64,000 nt of DNA from Sordaria brevicollis (lineage: Eukaryota > Ascomycota > Sordariomycetes > Sordariales > Sordariaceae): the NCBI GenBank assembly GCA_033439795.1, contig JAUTDP010000008.1, positions 1,612,001 through 1,676,000 on the forward strand, given 5' to 3'. A program made the translations under genes and the position numbers. Positions within the stretch are counted from its first letter, which is position 1; each line of letters begins with the position of its first letter. Of the stretch, positions 1 to 13,071 are shown one piece after another. The notes below the pieces were generated by a model. The model was not told the origin of the DNA, ran no database searches, and saw only the letters and a program-made list of their open reading frames with translations.

Positions 1-1252
1 TGGTTAAGAAATGAAATTCGAAGAAAAGAACCTGGAAAGAGAGAAAGTGATGAAGGAGAAAAAGAAGAGATAGGACGTACCAAGTTACCTAACGGCTTAA
101 TAGACCTTCATTCCATCAGGCAAGGCCCACCCCTAAGCGGGACGGGGAACATCACCAGCAAACCACGAGATCGCGACCGACGGAGGCTAGAATGCGACAG
201 CGAAGAGGACTCGATTTTGGGGTGGTCAAGCGTAAGAAGGGGCTCGGAAATCAGGGCAACCTGTAATCCTATAGCTAGAAGGGCGTGTCAGTGACCTGGC
301 AAGGCATGATGGATTGGGCGCGGGGCCAGGAAACACCAGCCTTTCAATAGCCAACACAGCCCTCATGTGAACACTGGAGCCAACGAGACCACCTCTGAAA
401 GCTTTGAACAGTTGCTTGTGTGATGAGACCGCTGCTGGTACCGTTCGACATGCGTTCGCTGTTCGTGAAGTGTGAAGCGCGCGCGTTGTGGGAGCCAGTT
501 CATTCGGTGCTGAACCGCGTAAGGACAAGGTGGACAGAAAAGTTGAACAGTGTTGCGCGCCGGTGCCGCTGACGAGGGCGCTGGCGCTTCCGCGGTCTGA
601 AGAGGTTGCGTAAGAGCTAGTGGGTCGCGTGGAGGCTTGGTGTCGGGGTTGTTGTTGTTGCGCGGATGAGATTGATGAGCCCAGCAGGAAGAGTCGAGCC
701 CTCTCGTATATCTAACAAGACTTCTCAGACGTCAATTGGCATAATAGTGAATTCGGAAGAGATGATCGCGTGCGCGAGGATCAAGAAGAAGAATAGTTAT
801 CAGCTATCATTACGATGTTGGAGGATCGTGGAAAAAAGTGCTGGTAGGTCGGGGCATGCTTGTCCGGCTCCTGTTGATGGTGGTGTAGAGGAGAATAGCG
901 ACGGTCGTTGGTTGTTTGAGAGAAGTTTTGGTTGAGGATCGAAGATTAAACAGTCCCGGGATATAGGTAGAAAGATGCATGCGGGAGCCATGATACATCC
1001 ATTCGGGTCCTGCAAGGTGAAATTGCAGCGGCGACCGGTGAGAGAGATGCCATCGTTAATTCTGTACCTATCGAGTGACTACAAGTTTCGTGCTATGCTC
1101 TCGATCTGTTCGGTCACCTCCTAAGCGCTGACTCTCTGTGTTGTATCCCCTATAACCAAATTCGAGCGCCAAGTCCTTCCTCCGAAAGTTACAAACTGAC
1201 GGCTCACGAGGAACAAGCCCAGAAATATACCGTACCCAGGTCATGCATTACT
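1..1252. other. Intergenic region, no gene recognised
   Basis: No supported gene. Short open frames on both strands have no recognisable family and no splice-supported extension. A short GTT run lies near 646-660. The right end is probably the 3' untranslated region of the minus-strand Ies2-like gene. The left part may belong to a neighbour outside the window. Confidence 0.5.
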
Positions 1253-2595
1253 TCATACAACCTCCTCGACCATCTTCCTCTTCACACCCCCAGTAAACAC
1301 CTGGCCAACAGGCCCAGCCAACATATCCTCAGGCACAGCAATCCTGCTTCCAGACTTGTTATTGATCCAGCGAACAAAGACAGGGTCGGCCTTCGGAGGC
1401 TCAGCATCCGCTGCCGGGGTCTCGTCCCCGTTGAGGAGGGCGGCTTTGCGGTTAGTCTTGGGTGCTTGCTTCTTCAGAAGCTTGTTGATAGTCTCCATCT
1501 GTAATGAGCGGGGATAAGTGGTCAGTGCTCCTGCAGCATAGCAGTACGTAGATCCAAGGGAAGAATACATACCTTCACCTCCTCGTTACGCTTCTCACTG
1601 AGGTTCCGCCTGCGACGAGCCATTTCAGCTCTCCTCATGGACAACTCCTCAGCCGTAAAGACCTTCTTGGCCTGAACTTCGTCCGAGAGCTTCATATACT
1701 CGTGAGACGCAACGCCAACCTTGGCTCGCTGACGAGCCGTCATCTTGGAGATGTCTGGCGTGCCGCCGCCCTCTTCATCGCTGTCGAGCTCGACTTCCTC
1801 TGCCTCGGCGTCATCTTCGGCGTCATCTTCGGCGACCTCAATCTCTTCGCCTTCCATATCTTCATCCTCTTCCTCTTCGGCTTCCTCCTCCGCGTCGTCC
1901 TCGGCTGCGGCCATGCCCTCTAGCTCTGGATCCTCGGGCTCGCTCTCAAGCTCGCTGAGCTCGTCGTCATCGTCGTCATCATCGTAGTAATTTGTCTTTG
2001 GGGCAGCCTTGATGGTCGTTGGGGAGCTAGAAGCCACCTTTGCCGTCTTTGCTTTGTTGGATGATGTCGTGGCTTGAGCCTTGGAGACTGTGATTGTAGG
2101 AGGAGCAGGTGTGCCGTCCATGTCAACGTCGCCATCGTCATCAACTTCCATATCTTCGTCATCATCGTCCTCTTCCTCCTCCTCTTCCTCCTCCTCATCG
2201 TCGTCGTCCATGACAGGCGCGTTGTTACTAACTTCGATCTCATCGGCCTCTTCTACTTCGTCGTCATCCTCCTCCATCTCCTCGTCCTCGTCCTCGCTGC
2301 TCTCCACAACATAGCTCTTCTTGGCTCCTGGTCTGTTACGCCTGCCGGCCGTTATACCAGAGCTAGAGGTGCCACTCGTGGCCTCTCGTAGCTTGTTGGA
2401 CGGTACTTTGACGGTCAACATGTTGTGGCCGTTGGCGTCACTCCTGCTGCTAGCTGGAGAGGAAGGCACGCGGCGCGCAGTGTTTGATCGGGATGATGAC
2501 ATTGTGCGCTCAGGCGTGATTCTGTCAGACTGGGCAAGGTCAGTAATCAAGGCATTGGCGCGCTGGGCCGCCGAACGGCGCGGACGTGAAGACAT
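1253..2595 (-). CDS. IES2: INO80 chromatin-remodelling complex subunit, Ies2/INO80B-like (PAPA-1 domain)
   Basis: Predicted nuclear subunit of the INO80 ATP-dependent nucleosome remodeller, where Ies2 binds and stimulates the Ino80 ATPase. Two exons (2595-1573 and 1498-1253) joined across a 74-bp GTATGT...CAG intron give 422 aa. The start is the ATG at 2595, beginning MSSRPRRSAAQR; the frame extends further upstream but that part is AT-rich leader. The N-terminal third is basic and Ser-rich. Two very acidic Asp/Glu tracts lie at about residues 98-160 and 205-285. The recognisable part is the basic PAPA-1 region at about 290-360, containing MKLSDE, a run of Arg in MARRRRNLSEKR, and MVEEVV at the C-terminus. 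The HIT zinc finger of human INO80B is not visible, as in yeast Ies2. The intron falls inside the PAPA-1 block, which supports the join. The family call rests on motif memory. Confidence 0.78.
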
Positions 2596-4656
2596 GATTA
2601 TTGGTAAAGGTAGAAAAATGATCGAAAATATGATGTAGAAAAACAGATCGTTCAAGGCCGTGGGACACGAGCAAATGAGATGGGTCGAGGCGAGATAAGG
2701 ATGGCTGGATCTGCCGATTTGATGTGATGTATCGGCGAGGTTCGTGAAGTATTTGTTGCTATGGCCCAGGTAAACTTTGATAAACCGGGAAGACTTCGGG
2801 TGGCTATGCCTCCTTGAACCCGCCCGTCGCTTCCTTTGAGCACACGTGAGGAGGCCGGGCCGCTTTGAACAACTAAGACGTTGACTAGCTATATGGCAGT
2901 TGTGTTGTTTGATGAGAATAGTCGCGTGTCGCTATGATTTGACGACTTGGTAGACGAGCGACGATGAGAATACTTTGTGATAGCGAGGCGAAGGAGGTGC
3001 GATGTAAAAGTTGGCAGCTTGGTGTTTGTGTCTTTCGGGAGGTGCTGTTGGGTGGTGCTTGCATGGGGTGAAGTGAGGTCCCGTCTGGTCAAAGTCCCCT
3101 CCCTTTGGTTTGCGAATTGTTGTTGGAGGATGGAAGGTTGCCGCTGTTGTCGTTCGAACCAGATCGATAAGGCTTGCCATGCAACCCGCCCAGCATGACT
3201 GTGCAGCAAGCACGACTGAAGACGGGCATTGACGTCGCCTCGCTTCTTCTTTGCTTGAGGTTTCTCTTGGCCCCAGCCTTTGCCGTTTCTGCGGACAAGG
3301 CGCATCGGAGTTGCCCTGACATTGGGCCAGAACCAGACCGTCGGTTTCACAAGGATGACTCCAATGTCGCGTCTCGTTGGATGGAAGCAGATCGGGAAAC
3401 CTTGTTGGGACCACACAGTCTTTATTGTGTCGTTTGCGACATCTCGATTGCTTCCCGGATCCTCCCTTTGCTTTGTTTTTGATAAAGCACCATCCCCCAT
3501 CCCACATTCCCCATTTTGGATTGCCATATGCTGACCAGATTTTCCAGCAACGATATCTGATATCATGTCCATCCTCGTCCACGACCCTCCTCTAGCTCGG
3601 CTTCCAGTTCCATTGTCGATACGAAAAGACCAACATCAAAACATGGTATTTGCATATATGAACGACTCATTGACTTACGATGAGATATCAAGCCACAGAG
3701 TTTGGTTTGATGGACGGATATAAGACGTGAGGGTTGATGGCTCTAATGGCCCCGCTGACGGTCTATCGAAATCAAGAGTGTTGACAGATGAGAGTGGCGA
3801 TTCTCTTTTCAGAGGGCTGGCTTTCGCGAATGACCAAGAACGTCCTTGTTGGCGAAGTCTCTACGGGAATGTAGCAGTGCTACCTTCTTGATGGTTGGTA
3901 GTGGCGGGTCTAGATTCTATGGTTGGCGCTGGTTTAGAGGATGTGACAGCCCGAGAGGATTGGCGGAGTCGCAAAGGTGAAGAAGTCGGAGCGAGAACGT
4001 CTCTGAAGAAACAAGTCAAATCGAAGGGATCGGGCAAAGCTGATGAGGTTGGGAGACCCTGTAAGTCGCGAATATCAGGGGATTTGAATTCTGAGATGAG
4101 AAGATTATTGTAAAGATTTGAAACTCGGAATAGAGGTATCAGCCTCGTCATCAAGGCTCCTTCCAAACTTCAATTCTGACTTCACGTCGACAATGGAAGT
4201 CGCGACCGTGATGTTGGTTGTCCCCACCCAGAGTCCCCGTCAGTCCCGCTTGGCCGCATGTCCAGTGGATGCCCGGCCAGTGGGCTCGGCCTTTGCCGGG
4301 GAGGTGGGTAAAGTGGGTCTCTGCATCCACCCCCTGTCCCCCTGAGCCTACCGCTGGAGTCCAGCTGAAAAAGCTCAGACCAACAGCACCCAATAGCGAC
4401 ACCCATGCCTCGGTAACAGGAGACGACAACCACGGCCTGGAGGCGCTGAAAGTCCCCAGAGTGGAAGTTCCCAGCCGCCAGCCATCAACATCGCGAATCC
4501 ATATCCGTCGAATCCATCCCAACCAGAGGCATCCCGTCGCATCTTCAAATTTTCGCCCAAGTGTCCAGACATCTATCGCTTAAAGGCAGAATCATATACG
4601 CCGTACACATATTTACAATAATAAAAGTCTGATCATTAACTCCACCGCCATACATA
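2596..4656. other. Divergent intergenic region between the Ies2-like and PEX33 genes
   Basis: About 2 kb holding the 5' regions of both flanking genes. A CACGTG E-box is at 2843-2848. Two overlapping minus-strand open frames (about 2889-3582, each just over 210 codons) look like non-coding sequence: there is no family resemblance and the composition is irregular. No RNA gene seen. Confidence 0.5.
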
Positions 4657-5990
4657 ATGGGCGATTCCGACGAACCCAAGGGTGCCGATACCCTGGCTTG
4701 GGAGAAGGCGACGGCCGATAACAACAACACATCGCAACCCCAGGCTCAGGCCTCCTCGACATCGACATCGACATCATCCTCAGAATCCCAACCTGCGGCT
4801 CAAACCTCTTCAGAAGCGCCAAAAGTCTCAGTCTCCCTCGAACAGGCCAGGATATTCCTCCAGGATGCCCAAGTACAAAAGGAGACGACAGAGCGCAAGG
4901 CCGCCTTTTTGAGGAGCAAGGGCATCTCCCAGAGCGACATTGACGAGCTTCTCAAGGAGGACTGGATCCGGGCGCAATCAGATGTAGGTTGCCGTTATAT
5001 CTCCCTAATACCAAAGACAAGCTTCCAACTAAAATATCATCACAGCTTAGAGAAATCCCCATCACCAGCGAATCGTCCTCGTCCGCTTCGTCCAAGGTGG
5101 CTGCTGCGATAACAACGACAACCACCCTCCCCAAGACCAAAGAACAACACGTGCCCATCATCACGTACCCCGAGTTTATGGCCGAGACGCACCGGGCACC
5201 ACCGCTAATAACCATGAACGGCGTCCTGAACACGGTCTACGCCTTCAGCGGTGTCGCTGCTCTCGTCTACGGCGCCAACAAGTACCTTGTCGAGCCCATG
5301 GTCAACCAGCTTACCGAGGCCCGCGTCGACTTTCACGACAACGTCAAAGACAACTTGGACCGGCTGGTCGAGAAGCTGGAGCAGACGGTATCGGAGCTGC
5401 CTCCGGGTTACAAGGCATCCGACGGCCGCGCCGGCCGCTACAGGGACAACCACGACGATGACGACGATAACATGAGCACGTACGAGGACCCGGCCGAGAT
5501 GTTCCACCGGGACGTTGGCATCCAGACCTCGCCGCCGCCCACGCCGTCGGTGCGTGCCATGTCGATCCCTTCGCGCCCTGGTACGGCCATGTCGGCGCGC
5601 TCTCTGTCGGAGATCTACGAGGCGCACTCGCGGGCCCAGTCGCGCGCGGCATCGGCCATTTCCGAGCGCAACATGAACCACACGCAGAAGCAGCAGAGAC
5701 GTCTGGCGGAGCTGGTGACGTCGGTCAAGGAGATCAACGAAGGGCTGACGTCGCAGTGCGAGGACTACGACGAGCTCAGGACGACGGTCGATGTTTTCCA
5801 CGGCGAGCTCGAGCAGCTGGCTTTGCAGCACTACGACTTCACGGGAGGCTTCTCGCTTTACGGCTATACTAATAGGAGCGAGCCTAACGATGAGATCAAG
5901 AAGGCCAAGGAGAATATCAGACGGGTCAAGGGCGTGTTGCTCACCACGAGGACTTTTGCTACGCCTGCTCCGGGGACCTCTGCGCGGTAG
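4657..5990 (+). CDS. PEX33: Peroxisomal docking-complex protein PEX33 (Pex14/17-like)
   Basis: Member of the Pex14/Pex17 chimeric peroxin family of filamentous ascomycetes, a component of the peroxisomal importomer that docks PTS1/PTS2 receptors at the membrane. Two exons (4657-4983, 5046-5990) flank a 62-bp GTAGGT...CAG intron in phase 0 and give 423 aa. Residues about 55-105 resemble the Pex14 N-terminal domain: LEQARIFLQD, then FLRSKGIS and IDELL. A Ser/Thr-rich linker follows. A hydrophobic stretch near VYAFSGVAALVYGANKYLVE looks like the membrane segment. The next part is a coiled coil (VDFHDNVKDNLDRLVEKLEQ) resembling Pex17. The C-terminal half is rich in Arg/Ser and Glu with further coiled coil. 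The alternative name is Pex14-like protein; the Pex17-like half favours PEX33 over canonical PEX14. Confidence 0.8.
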
Positions 5991-8425
5991 GAACGTCAGA
6001 GGCGGCGGCGAATACGTGAGCGGGAGCAACAGTTGCGGAAAGAGTCGGAAGAGGAGGGTTTTGTGATATTTTAAAAGCAAAATGGGCATGATAACTCTTA
6101 ATGGATTCCTCATGTCTGGTTGGATACGGACCAAACATGGAGTCATTTGCAGATCAAAGTTAGAAACAGTAAAGCGAAGCAGGCGAAGCGTCATGGTGTA
6201 ATAGAAGCAAAGCATTGGCAGCGGTTAATGACATTCTTGTTGTTTTCTTAAAAAGGTGTGGTCTTGCAAACCAGACCTGAACTCACGAAGACATGCCCAT
6301 CGCGGAGCCAGACCAGAAGCCCGGTTCGAAACAGCCAGAGTTGAAAAGACAGCCTGCACAGGAACAGATTCTGCGTTCTCAGCCAAACCCGAATTGTCTT
6401 GATGTTACTCAACGACTCCGGGTTTCAAGTTACACCACAGTCTTACGAGATGCCGTTGTGGAAGCCAGCGAGAGCTCTTGAAATGGCCCAGGCCCTCCAG
6501 CTCCGGTCATCGGCGCCTTCTCGTAGCCTTTTCTTGATTGAGTGGACTCGATAACCCGTCTTACGAGCGCTTGATATAATGAATCGTTTCCCGATGGTTT
6601 GATGACGATGTCGTGACATTTTATATCGTTGGGTAGTTAGCTTCATGCAGGTATGGTCCGAGGACTCCCGCAAAACTATTCAACACGTTTTTCTCTTTCT
6701 CTATCTCTCTCTGCTTGCAAGCAGTTTTATGCACAACATGATTACCACAATAATTCATCAATTTCGACATCTTCTCAAAAAACATAATTGCTGACTTTGT
6801 CCCCGTTTTCCGTCCCCAGATTGTCCCGTCAGCTCAGGGTGCCAACTGCAAGTGATACCTCACCGCCTCCGCACTTTGACGAACCCTGACGAACGGCACA
6901 ATCGCATTTTGTGCAGCCACTAAGCTTCTTGGGGAATAGTGAGATCAGGAATACATATCTCCGGGTGAGGCAGACGAGCAGTTGACATGGTGAACGAATC
7001 ACATTGGGGAGAGTAGTAGAAACAAGCTTCTCACACGAACGGATGAGAAACAGGAACTGGGCCCTGTACTTCAAACGTTGGAGGTGAGATCCTGTGGATT
7101 TTATTTGCAGTCATATGGTCACAGATATGACTGTGTTAAGAGTTTTCGATATCATTTCCAGCAAATAGCAACTGGAGACTGAGGGGGAGGACATGTGAAA
7201 AAGATCATGATGATGGTACATGAACCACCTTTTATGATCGTGAACCATTGCCTTATAGTTTGTGGATCTGCCTACCTCCCTAAAGAAGAGGGATGGATAC
7301 CTCACGTCACACGACAATGCCACTGCCCAGAGAACTTGTCAAATTGTTGCACTTGCGCACTCGTGGTGCCAGATCCCGTAGCGAGTGAGATTTTGTGACG
7401 ATGAATGGGGAATGACTGGATCCATGGTCCCATGGGGTTGAATTTGGGGGACTGCCGCCCAAAACCGCTAGATACCACGGTACATACAGAGGAAGCGTGA
7501 GGAGTTTGATAGGAAATGATTCACTTGGACATTACACGGTACACTATTGTTACCCAACGGTATAAAAGTGAGGGCATCGCGAGCTGAACAAAGGAGACAC
7601 AAAAGGGAAACTGTACCCAGCCAAGCAGAGGCACGCCCCCAGTGATTAGTGGGGATAATGCCAAGACCGCACGAGAAAAGACCCCATCCGCCCATCGTGG
7701 CCCAAGCATCCAGGGCATCTTGCGTTTGCTTGGCATTGCGTCCTCGAAGGATTGTGCATGGATTGGACGCGAAAATTGAACTGTGCATCTCCAGACTCCA
7801 TCAGAGTTTTTGTTTCAATTTCTTGCGATTGCGACGGCCAGAACTCGCAGAGACGAACCGGCAGATTTGGATTTCGAATTTGACCAACTCCAGCACTCCT
7901 TGAGACAAACTAACAGTGTCTAAACGGGAGCCGAAGGGTGGCAATTGGCAACTGGGCAACGACCGGATTGTGCCGCCAGTTTTTACCTATTTCGGGGTGC
8001 CGGGGCCTGTCACCACCATCGACGTCTTCGCTTCTCGCTTGGTGTTTTCGTTTCTGGTATCCAGTCGTCAAAGAAACAAACACCACGGCTCTTGACGACT
8101 AAACTGCTTGGCGCATACAGCTGTAAAGTTGTAAGCGAACCTCACAAGGCTGTTGTGTAGATGGTCCATTGGCTGGGTCTATAAGACGGAGAACAAAGGT
8201 CAACAGAAGGCTCGCGACTCTAGGCATATATATATATACTTGAGCGAGGTCCCTCACAGCGATCCTCACCCCTTTTTGGTGTTTCCGGTGGAATTTGCCA
8301 TCTGATGCACGAGAAACGGCTGCCAAGCTGAAATCAGGGAAAAGCGGAACTGGAGCAACCCAACATTACTACCGAACAGGACGCACAACGACGAGACGGT
8401 GATCTCAGATTGTGCGCCAGACACC
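5991..8425. other. Intergenic region, no gene recognised
   Basis: About 2.4 kb without a convincing gene. The left end is the PEX33 3' region and the right end is promoter/leader of the next plus-strand gene. A short AT dinucleotide run (atatatatata) lies near 8226-8237. Open frames here are short and lack family features. Confidence 0.5.
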
Positions 8426-11400
8426 ATGATCAATAAAACGCCGATCACTACTGGCCACTCACCAGAATCTGTGGCTGGCATCATGTCATCGAGGTCAGGT
8501 CTGTCAGGGCACAAGAACACCTCCATTACCACCACCACTGTCACCACCAATGTCGATACTGTCACCATAGACACCAATACCAGCAACACCACAACAACCA
8601 GTGAGTCCGTGCCTGGTGTGCCTGTGCCTGGGCCCGGACATGTTGGAGTTGGACATGAGATTGGATCTATTGTTCCCCGGGTTGTGAATGCGGAGAGTGC
8701 AAGTGTCACTGGCACTGGCACTGGCATTCATAACGGCAACATCTCCGTCACTGGCATTTCCTCGGGCCATGGAGCTGGCACTTCTGGCATTTCTTCCTCC
8801 ACGCCCCCCTCCGAGCAACGACAACAACATGGACAAGAGTTGAACAACACTGCCGGCAAGAACTTAAACACCACTTCGACCGCCGTGGAAGACGAGACCA
8901 ACTCAGCCACCAACAATAGCATCAACACCAGTGAGTTACCCTTCAAATTCTCTTCACATCACCACCTCCTCCGTAATGGGAATCGTACATGTCGTTTTCT
9001 TTAGCTTCATCATGTGCCTACCCTACCCCCGGTCTGGACTCTTGTCCTGAATGGTCTGGTTCGGTCGGTCTGCATGTCTTTGATGGAAATGTACACTGTA
9101 GACATGGCCGCCACTGTTTTTAAGCAATCGTCCACTCACAGTCAGCCATTTACACAAGTTCGGCGGCTTTTTCCCTTTTTTTTCCCTTTCCTGCTTCATG
9201 GAGAATCCCATCCTTTTCATTTGGAATCTCTCAATATTTTACCCCAGATCTACAAATAATCTTGGCATTGGCTTTTCGTCTTTGTTTGACAACCCTCATT
9301 TAACACCACCTCGTGTCCTTGTTCCTCTCTTCTCCTGTCTATCATTCTCCTTCCCCAGTGTCTATCCCCCAGTCTGTTCCATCAACAGGGATCCAGAATC
9401 TTGTTTGTCTCTTAGCTTTCCCCAACTTTCTTCTCACGGGCCACATTCGGCATTAATACATACCTACATCATCATCCAACCTTATTTTTCTCTCCGGAGT
9501 CGGTCCCCCAGATTATCAAAACGCGAGGACAGGAAGGGAACAAAAAGAGAGCAATGCGTTGATCGCTAACCGCGTGGTCGTACTCCGGTCTTCCAGCCCC
9601 AGACCAGCAGCAGGACATCATACCACTTCGAGCCAAGCCGGCCCCGCATCAGCCAGACCATTCTGAAGACCACCCTATCGACCACCCTGGCCACCATCCA
9701 GAGGACCCTCAGCAGCACCCCGGTGACCCCAGTGACGACCCTCAAGCTCAAGCAGAGCCTAGCGAGTCTAACCACAATCATTACCCCGGTCACTGCCCGT
9801 GTGCTCACCAACCTACTGAACCCGGCGCGCAACCCCCCGCGTCGTTGTTGCCGTCGACTTATATAAAGTCGTCCCCGTTGACGTCGGACACCCCCAACGC
9901 CTACGGTCCCCAGGGTGGCGATCATCACCAAGATTCAACCATCATCACACCTAATTGTCAACATCCGCCAAACATGATTTTCTCAGACCTGTACAAGTCA
10001 CCCAGGTCGCCTCTGAACAAGCTCAGGCACTCGTTTCCTCACCACCAGCCACCGGTTGTCCTACCACCCGACCTCGATGCCGACCTTGTGAGCAAGGACA
10101 AGGCAAAGCAGAAGGAAGCCGTCAGGAAATTTCTTTCTGAAAAGATTCGAAATGACTGGGAGTTCGAATGGCCACCTGTGACGCAATCACAATCACAGTC
10201 ACCAGCAGAGACAACACCAACCTCCAATGAGAAGCAAGAGAAGAGCGATATCGCTGAGCAACCTCCATCAGACAACACCACTTCGCCCAACGAACATGGC
10301 TCGCCCAGGATAGCAACAGACGAGGCAGCAGCTGTTGAGACATGTGACGACGCCATTGCACTTCGTGATCCGGGAGAGGTGGCAGACTCGGAATCCGATG
10401 CCGAGTCGGTCTACAGCACGATATCAGAAGACCTTGTGCATTATCGTCCTCGAGCGGAATGGACCTCTGACCTCTCAGATAACGACGAGCCAAAGTCAGC
10501 AGCAGCTGCCACCAGCTCCTCCTCGCCTTTCCGTTTCGACAACCCCGACGCCGTCGGAACCGCCGTCAAGGACTCGCTGGAAGCTAAGAGAGCCAAGAGG
10601 AGGCGAGCGGTGAGGGACGAAGCGTCGTGGAATCCGGGACTGGCGTGCTTCGAAGCTCGTCGCAATGCCTGGACAGGCGCCAAGACGGTCCGCGTCAAGC
10701 CCAAGCCTACGAGTCCTGTATCTCCCACGACAGAGCGGTCATCTACGACCCGCCGTCTTTCCTTCTGGCGCCATCACAAGTCCTCTGAGTCTACCAGCGC
10801 GGGCGCACCGCCAGTGGGTTCACCACCACCAGCATCAACCCTCACCGCGCCCTTGTCTCCCACGACAACTCGCACCTCTCAACAAAGCGCCCAAAGCGAC
10901 GCCATCTCCGACACCTCAGCCCGCGAAGCCGGCACCGGCGGTGGAAACGCAACCGACACCACCGTTCCCTCAACCACCACCACCACCTCCTCTTCCTCCG
11001 CCCCGGACAACCATTCCTCCTACCCAGTCCAAACCCTCCTTCCCCTCCCCCCTCCCCTCCTCCCGCCTCAAAACCCCATGCGCGCCTCCGTCACCCCCTC
11101 CATCTACCCTAGCCTCTACGACAAAATCATCATAAACAACATGCAACCCTCCTGCCCCGTCAACTTGTCGGATATGCTTCGCGCCTGCGTAGTAGGCTGG
11201 AAGCGCGACGGCGAATGGCCGCCCAAATCGCAATATACCAACGTTGCCGCCCCGCCCATGCCCGTGCCCAAACCGATGACCGCGGAGGAGATAGCCGCGC
11301 AGAGGCAAAGGAAAGTGGCAGCGGCGAAACAGTTGCAGGCGCAAAAGGAGATGAGAGAGCGGGTAGCGAAGGAAGCCGAAGAAGTTAGGGAGCGGGCGCG

Positions 11401-11782
11401 GGAGGCGGCGAGGCAGCAGCGGGAAGAAAGGGAGAGGGTGGCGAGGGAACAGAGAGAGCAAAAAGAGGAGAGGGAGAGACTAGAAAAGCAGGAAAAGGAG
11501 AGGGAGAAGGCGGAGAGACAGGCGGAGAAGATGAGGAGGAAGAGTGATGCTACTTCCCAGGCGGGAGTAGGGGCGAGGGAAGGGAGGAGGAGTAGTATCG
11601 TGGCGCTGGTGGGTGGGGTGGTTAATCATTTGACGAGGGTGCCGACTGCGGAAGACAGGGAGAGGGTGGGAAGTCAGGAGAGTGATGAGAATGCTGGTGG
11701 TGGGAAGGGGGGGATAAGGAGGAGTTTGCAGAAGGTGTTTTCTTTGGGGCATGGAGGGCATAATGCGCAGCATGGTGCTTGA
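8426..11782 (+). CDS. Uncharacterised filamentous-fungal protein (possible DUF4050-type), C-terminal coiled coil
   Basis: Modelled as two exons. Exon 1 (8426-8930) encodes a Ser/Thr/Asn/Gly-rich low-complexity segment with C-ending codons. Exon 2 (9597-11782) encodes the rest. The intron (8931-9596, 666 bp) has a GTGAGT donor, a CTAAC branch site at 9567-9571 and a TTCCAG acceptor, and the phases match (ACC codon across the junction), giving 896 aa. The conserved-looking part starts at the ATG at 9974 (MIFSDLYKSPRSPLNKLR), followed by blocks such as VRKFLSEKIRNDWEFEWPP, SWNPGLACFEARRNAWTGA and NNMQPSCPVNLSDMLRACVV. A strongly charged coiled coil of Arg/Glu repeats follows, then a basic tail. 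The block pattern fits a family I recall as DUF4050, but I am not sure. If the 9974 start is used, the protein is 602 aa and the upstream exon would be leader. Function unknown. Confidence 0.62.
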
Positions 11783-13071
11783 GAGATAGGATGAAGGTGA
11801 ATGAAATGGAATATGGGGATGGGGAGTGTGGGAATGGAGTTTTGGATACCTATTTCGAATTGACCGAGAGGAAGTTTATACCTCAATACGAGCGGAGAGA
11901 AAGCATTGCTTGAAGCGAATTTGGGACGTCATGACCTGGACCTACTAATGTGTGTTTGATGACATTGGATGACATGGCATGGGCGGAGCGTGAGAGATAT
12001 GCGACGACTGGTTAAAGGTTGGGAAGGAAGGGAATTCGGAAAATGAAGCTTAAATTGATACCCTCGGTCTTTTTAGTTTGTTCTCAGGATTGAATGGGAT
12101 ACCAACGGGATTCATGAAACTAATGGACATAACTAGTGGGAAGATCTAATATGTAGTCTGTTTGAGATAATAGCCCTATGGCAATCCCGGCTTTGCGAAG
12201 CCACTCATTCTTTTCAACAAATCTGATGGATCAGTATTAGACGATCTCTACCTACTAGCCAGCCCTACCCAAAAAAGACTTTGTCCAAAATGTCATTCCA
12301 AAAAGTTTCACCTCCCAACAACACGAGTTGACGTACGAGTTGCTCCTTCCTCGTCAACCCACCGAGATTGTCTGCGCTACACCGGGAAGATGCGTATTAA
12401 ATAGCTCCCGTATCACAAACTGTACACTAGGTCAGTGGTTGACGAGGAAGGAGCAACCGGTGAGAAGAAAACTTGGATACAAGTTCGAGCAAGCAAGTGC
12501 CGCTTGCTCGTCGATACCATTACCTTTAAAGATATCACTGATCTCGGGGGAGGCAGTTGCTTGCTACATAACCTTTAGACATGGAGAAACTCGGCCTTTT
12601 TATCTGGTTTATTTCTTTCACGTAGGCCAACGAAACCACTTGTGATAACTTCAGGTGGTGTCTCAACTACGTGATTGCAGATGGTAAGAGGTTTAACAAG
12701 TCAACCCTAACAAACCGGGGTCGAAGTGAGTGGTGACATCTTGAGGACCCGGTGACAAACACAATGTAAAGATAAGCGCAGATGATGAATGGAAAACTCA
12801 TCGCTAGGAATCTGGTGATAGCACATCCCCTATCACAGCAAAAACGTATATCCCCAACAAGAGAATAAAACATAACAATACACTAGAGCACAATGATTTC
12901 CGCCACCATACACTGACCTGGTCAAGAACAATGCCGCCATGCCAAAAAACCATTTCCATTCAATTCATAAAAGTAAACCTAAAACAATCCGTCATAACTC
13001 ATACCGCATATTCATAAAAATAACTTTCCAACCCTTACCAGCCCACCACCATCACCATCACCCACAGCCTA
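11783..13071. other. Convergent intergenic region containing a long inverted repeat
   Basis: About 1.3 kb between the 3' ends of the uncharacterised plus-strand gene and VPS39. It is AT-rich relative to the coding parts. The only distinct structure is the inverted repeat annotated at 12339-12457. The open frame 12328-12645 runs through this repeat and starts at a non-ATG codon, so I do not call it a gene. Confidence 0.5.
12339..12457. repeat. 21-bp perfect inverted repeat with 77-bp spacer (hairpin)
   Basis: Arm 1 at 12339-12359 and arm 2 at 12437-12457 are exact reverse complements over 21 bp, starting GTTGCTCCTTCC and ending in AAC on the other arm. Pairing stops at both ends of the arms. 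The element sits in non-coding sequence between convergent genes. It could fold into an RNA hairpin with a 77-nt loop. It could also be a remnant of a miniature inverted-repeat element, but no target-site duplication is evident. Confidence 0.85.

Noticed and set aside
1745..2314. Plus-strand Ser-rich open frames
   Set aside because: They are the reverse-complement shadow of the acidic Asp/Glu tracts of the minus-strand Ies2-like gene.
2889..3582. Two overlapping minus-strand open frames of over 210 codons
   Set aside because: No family features, irregular composition, and both starts lie in the divergent promoter region. They look like chance open frames.
5205..6215. 336-codon minus-strand open frame
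   Set aside because: Antisense to the PEX33 coding exon; Arg/Leu/Val-rich shadow of its codon bias.
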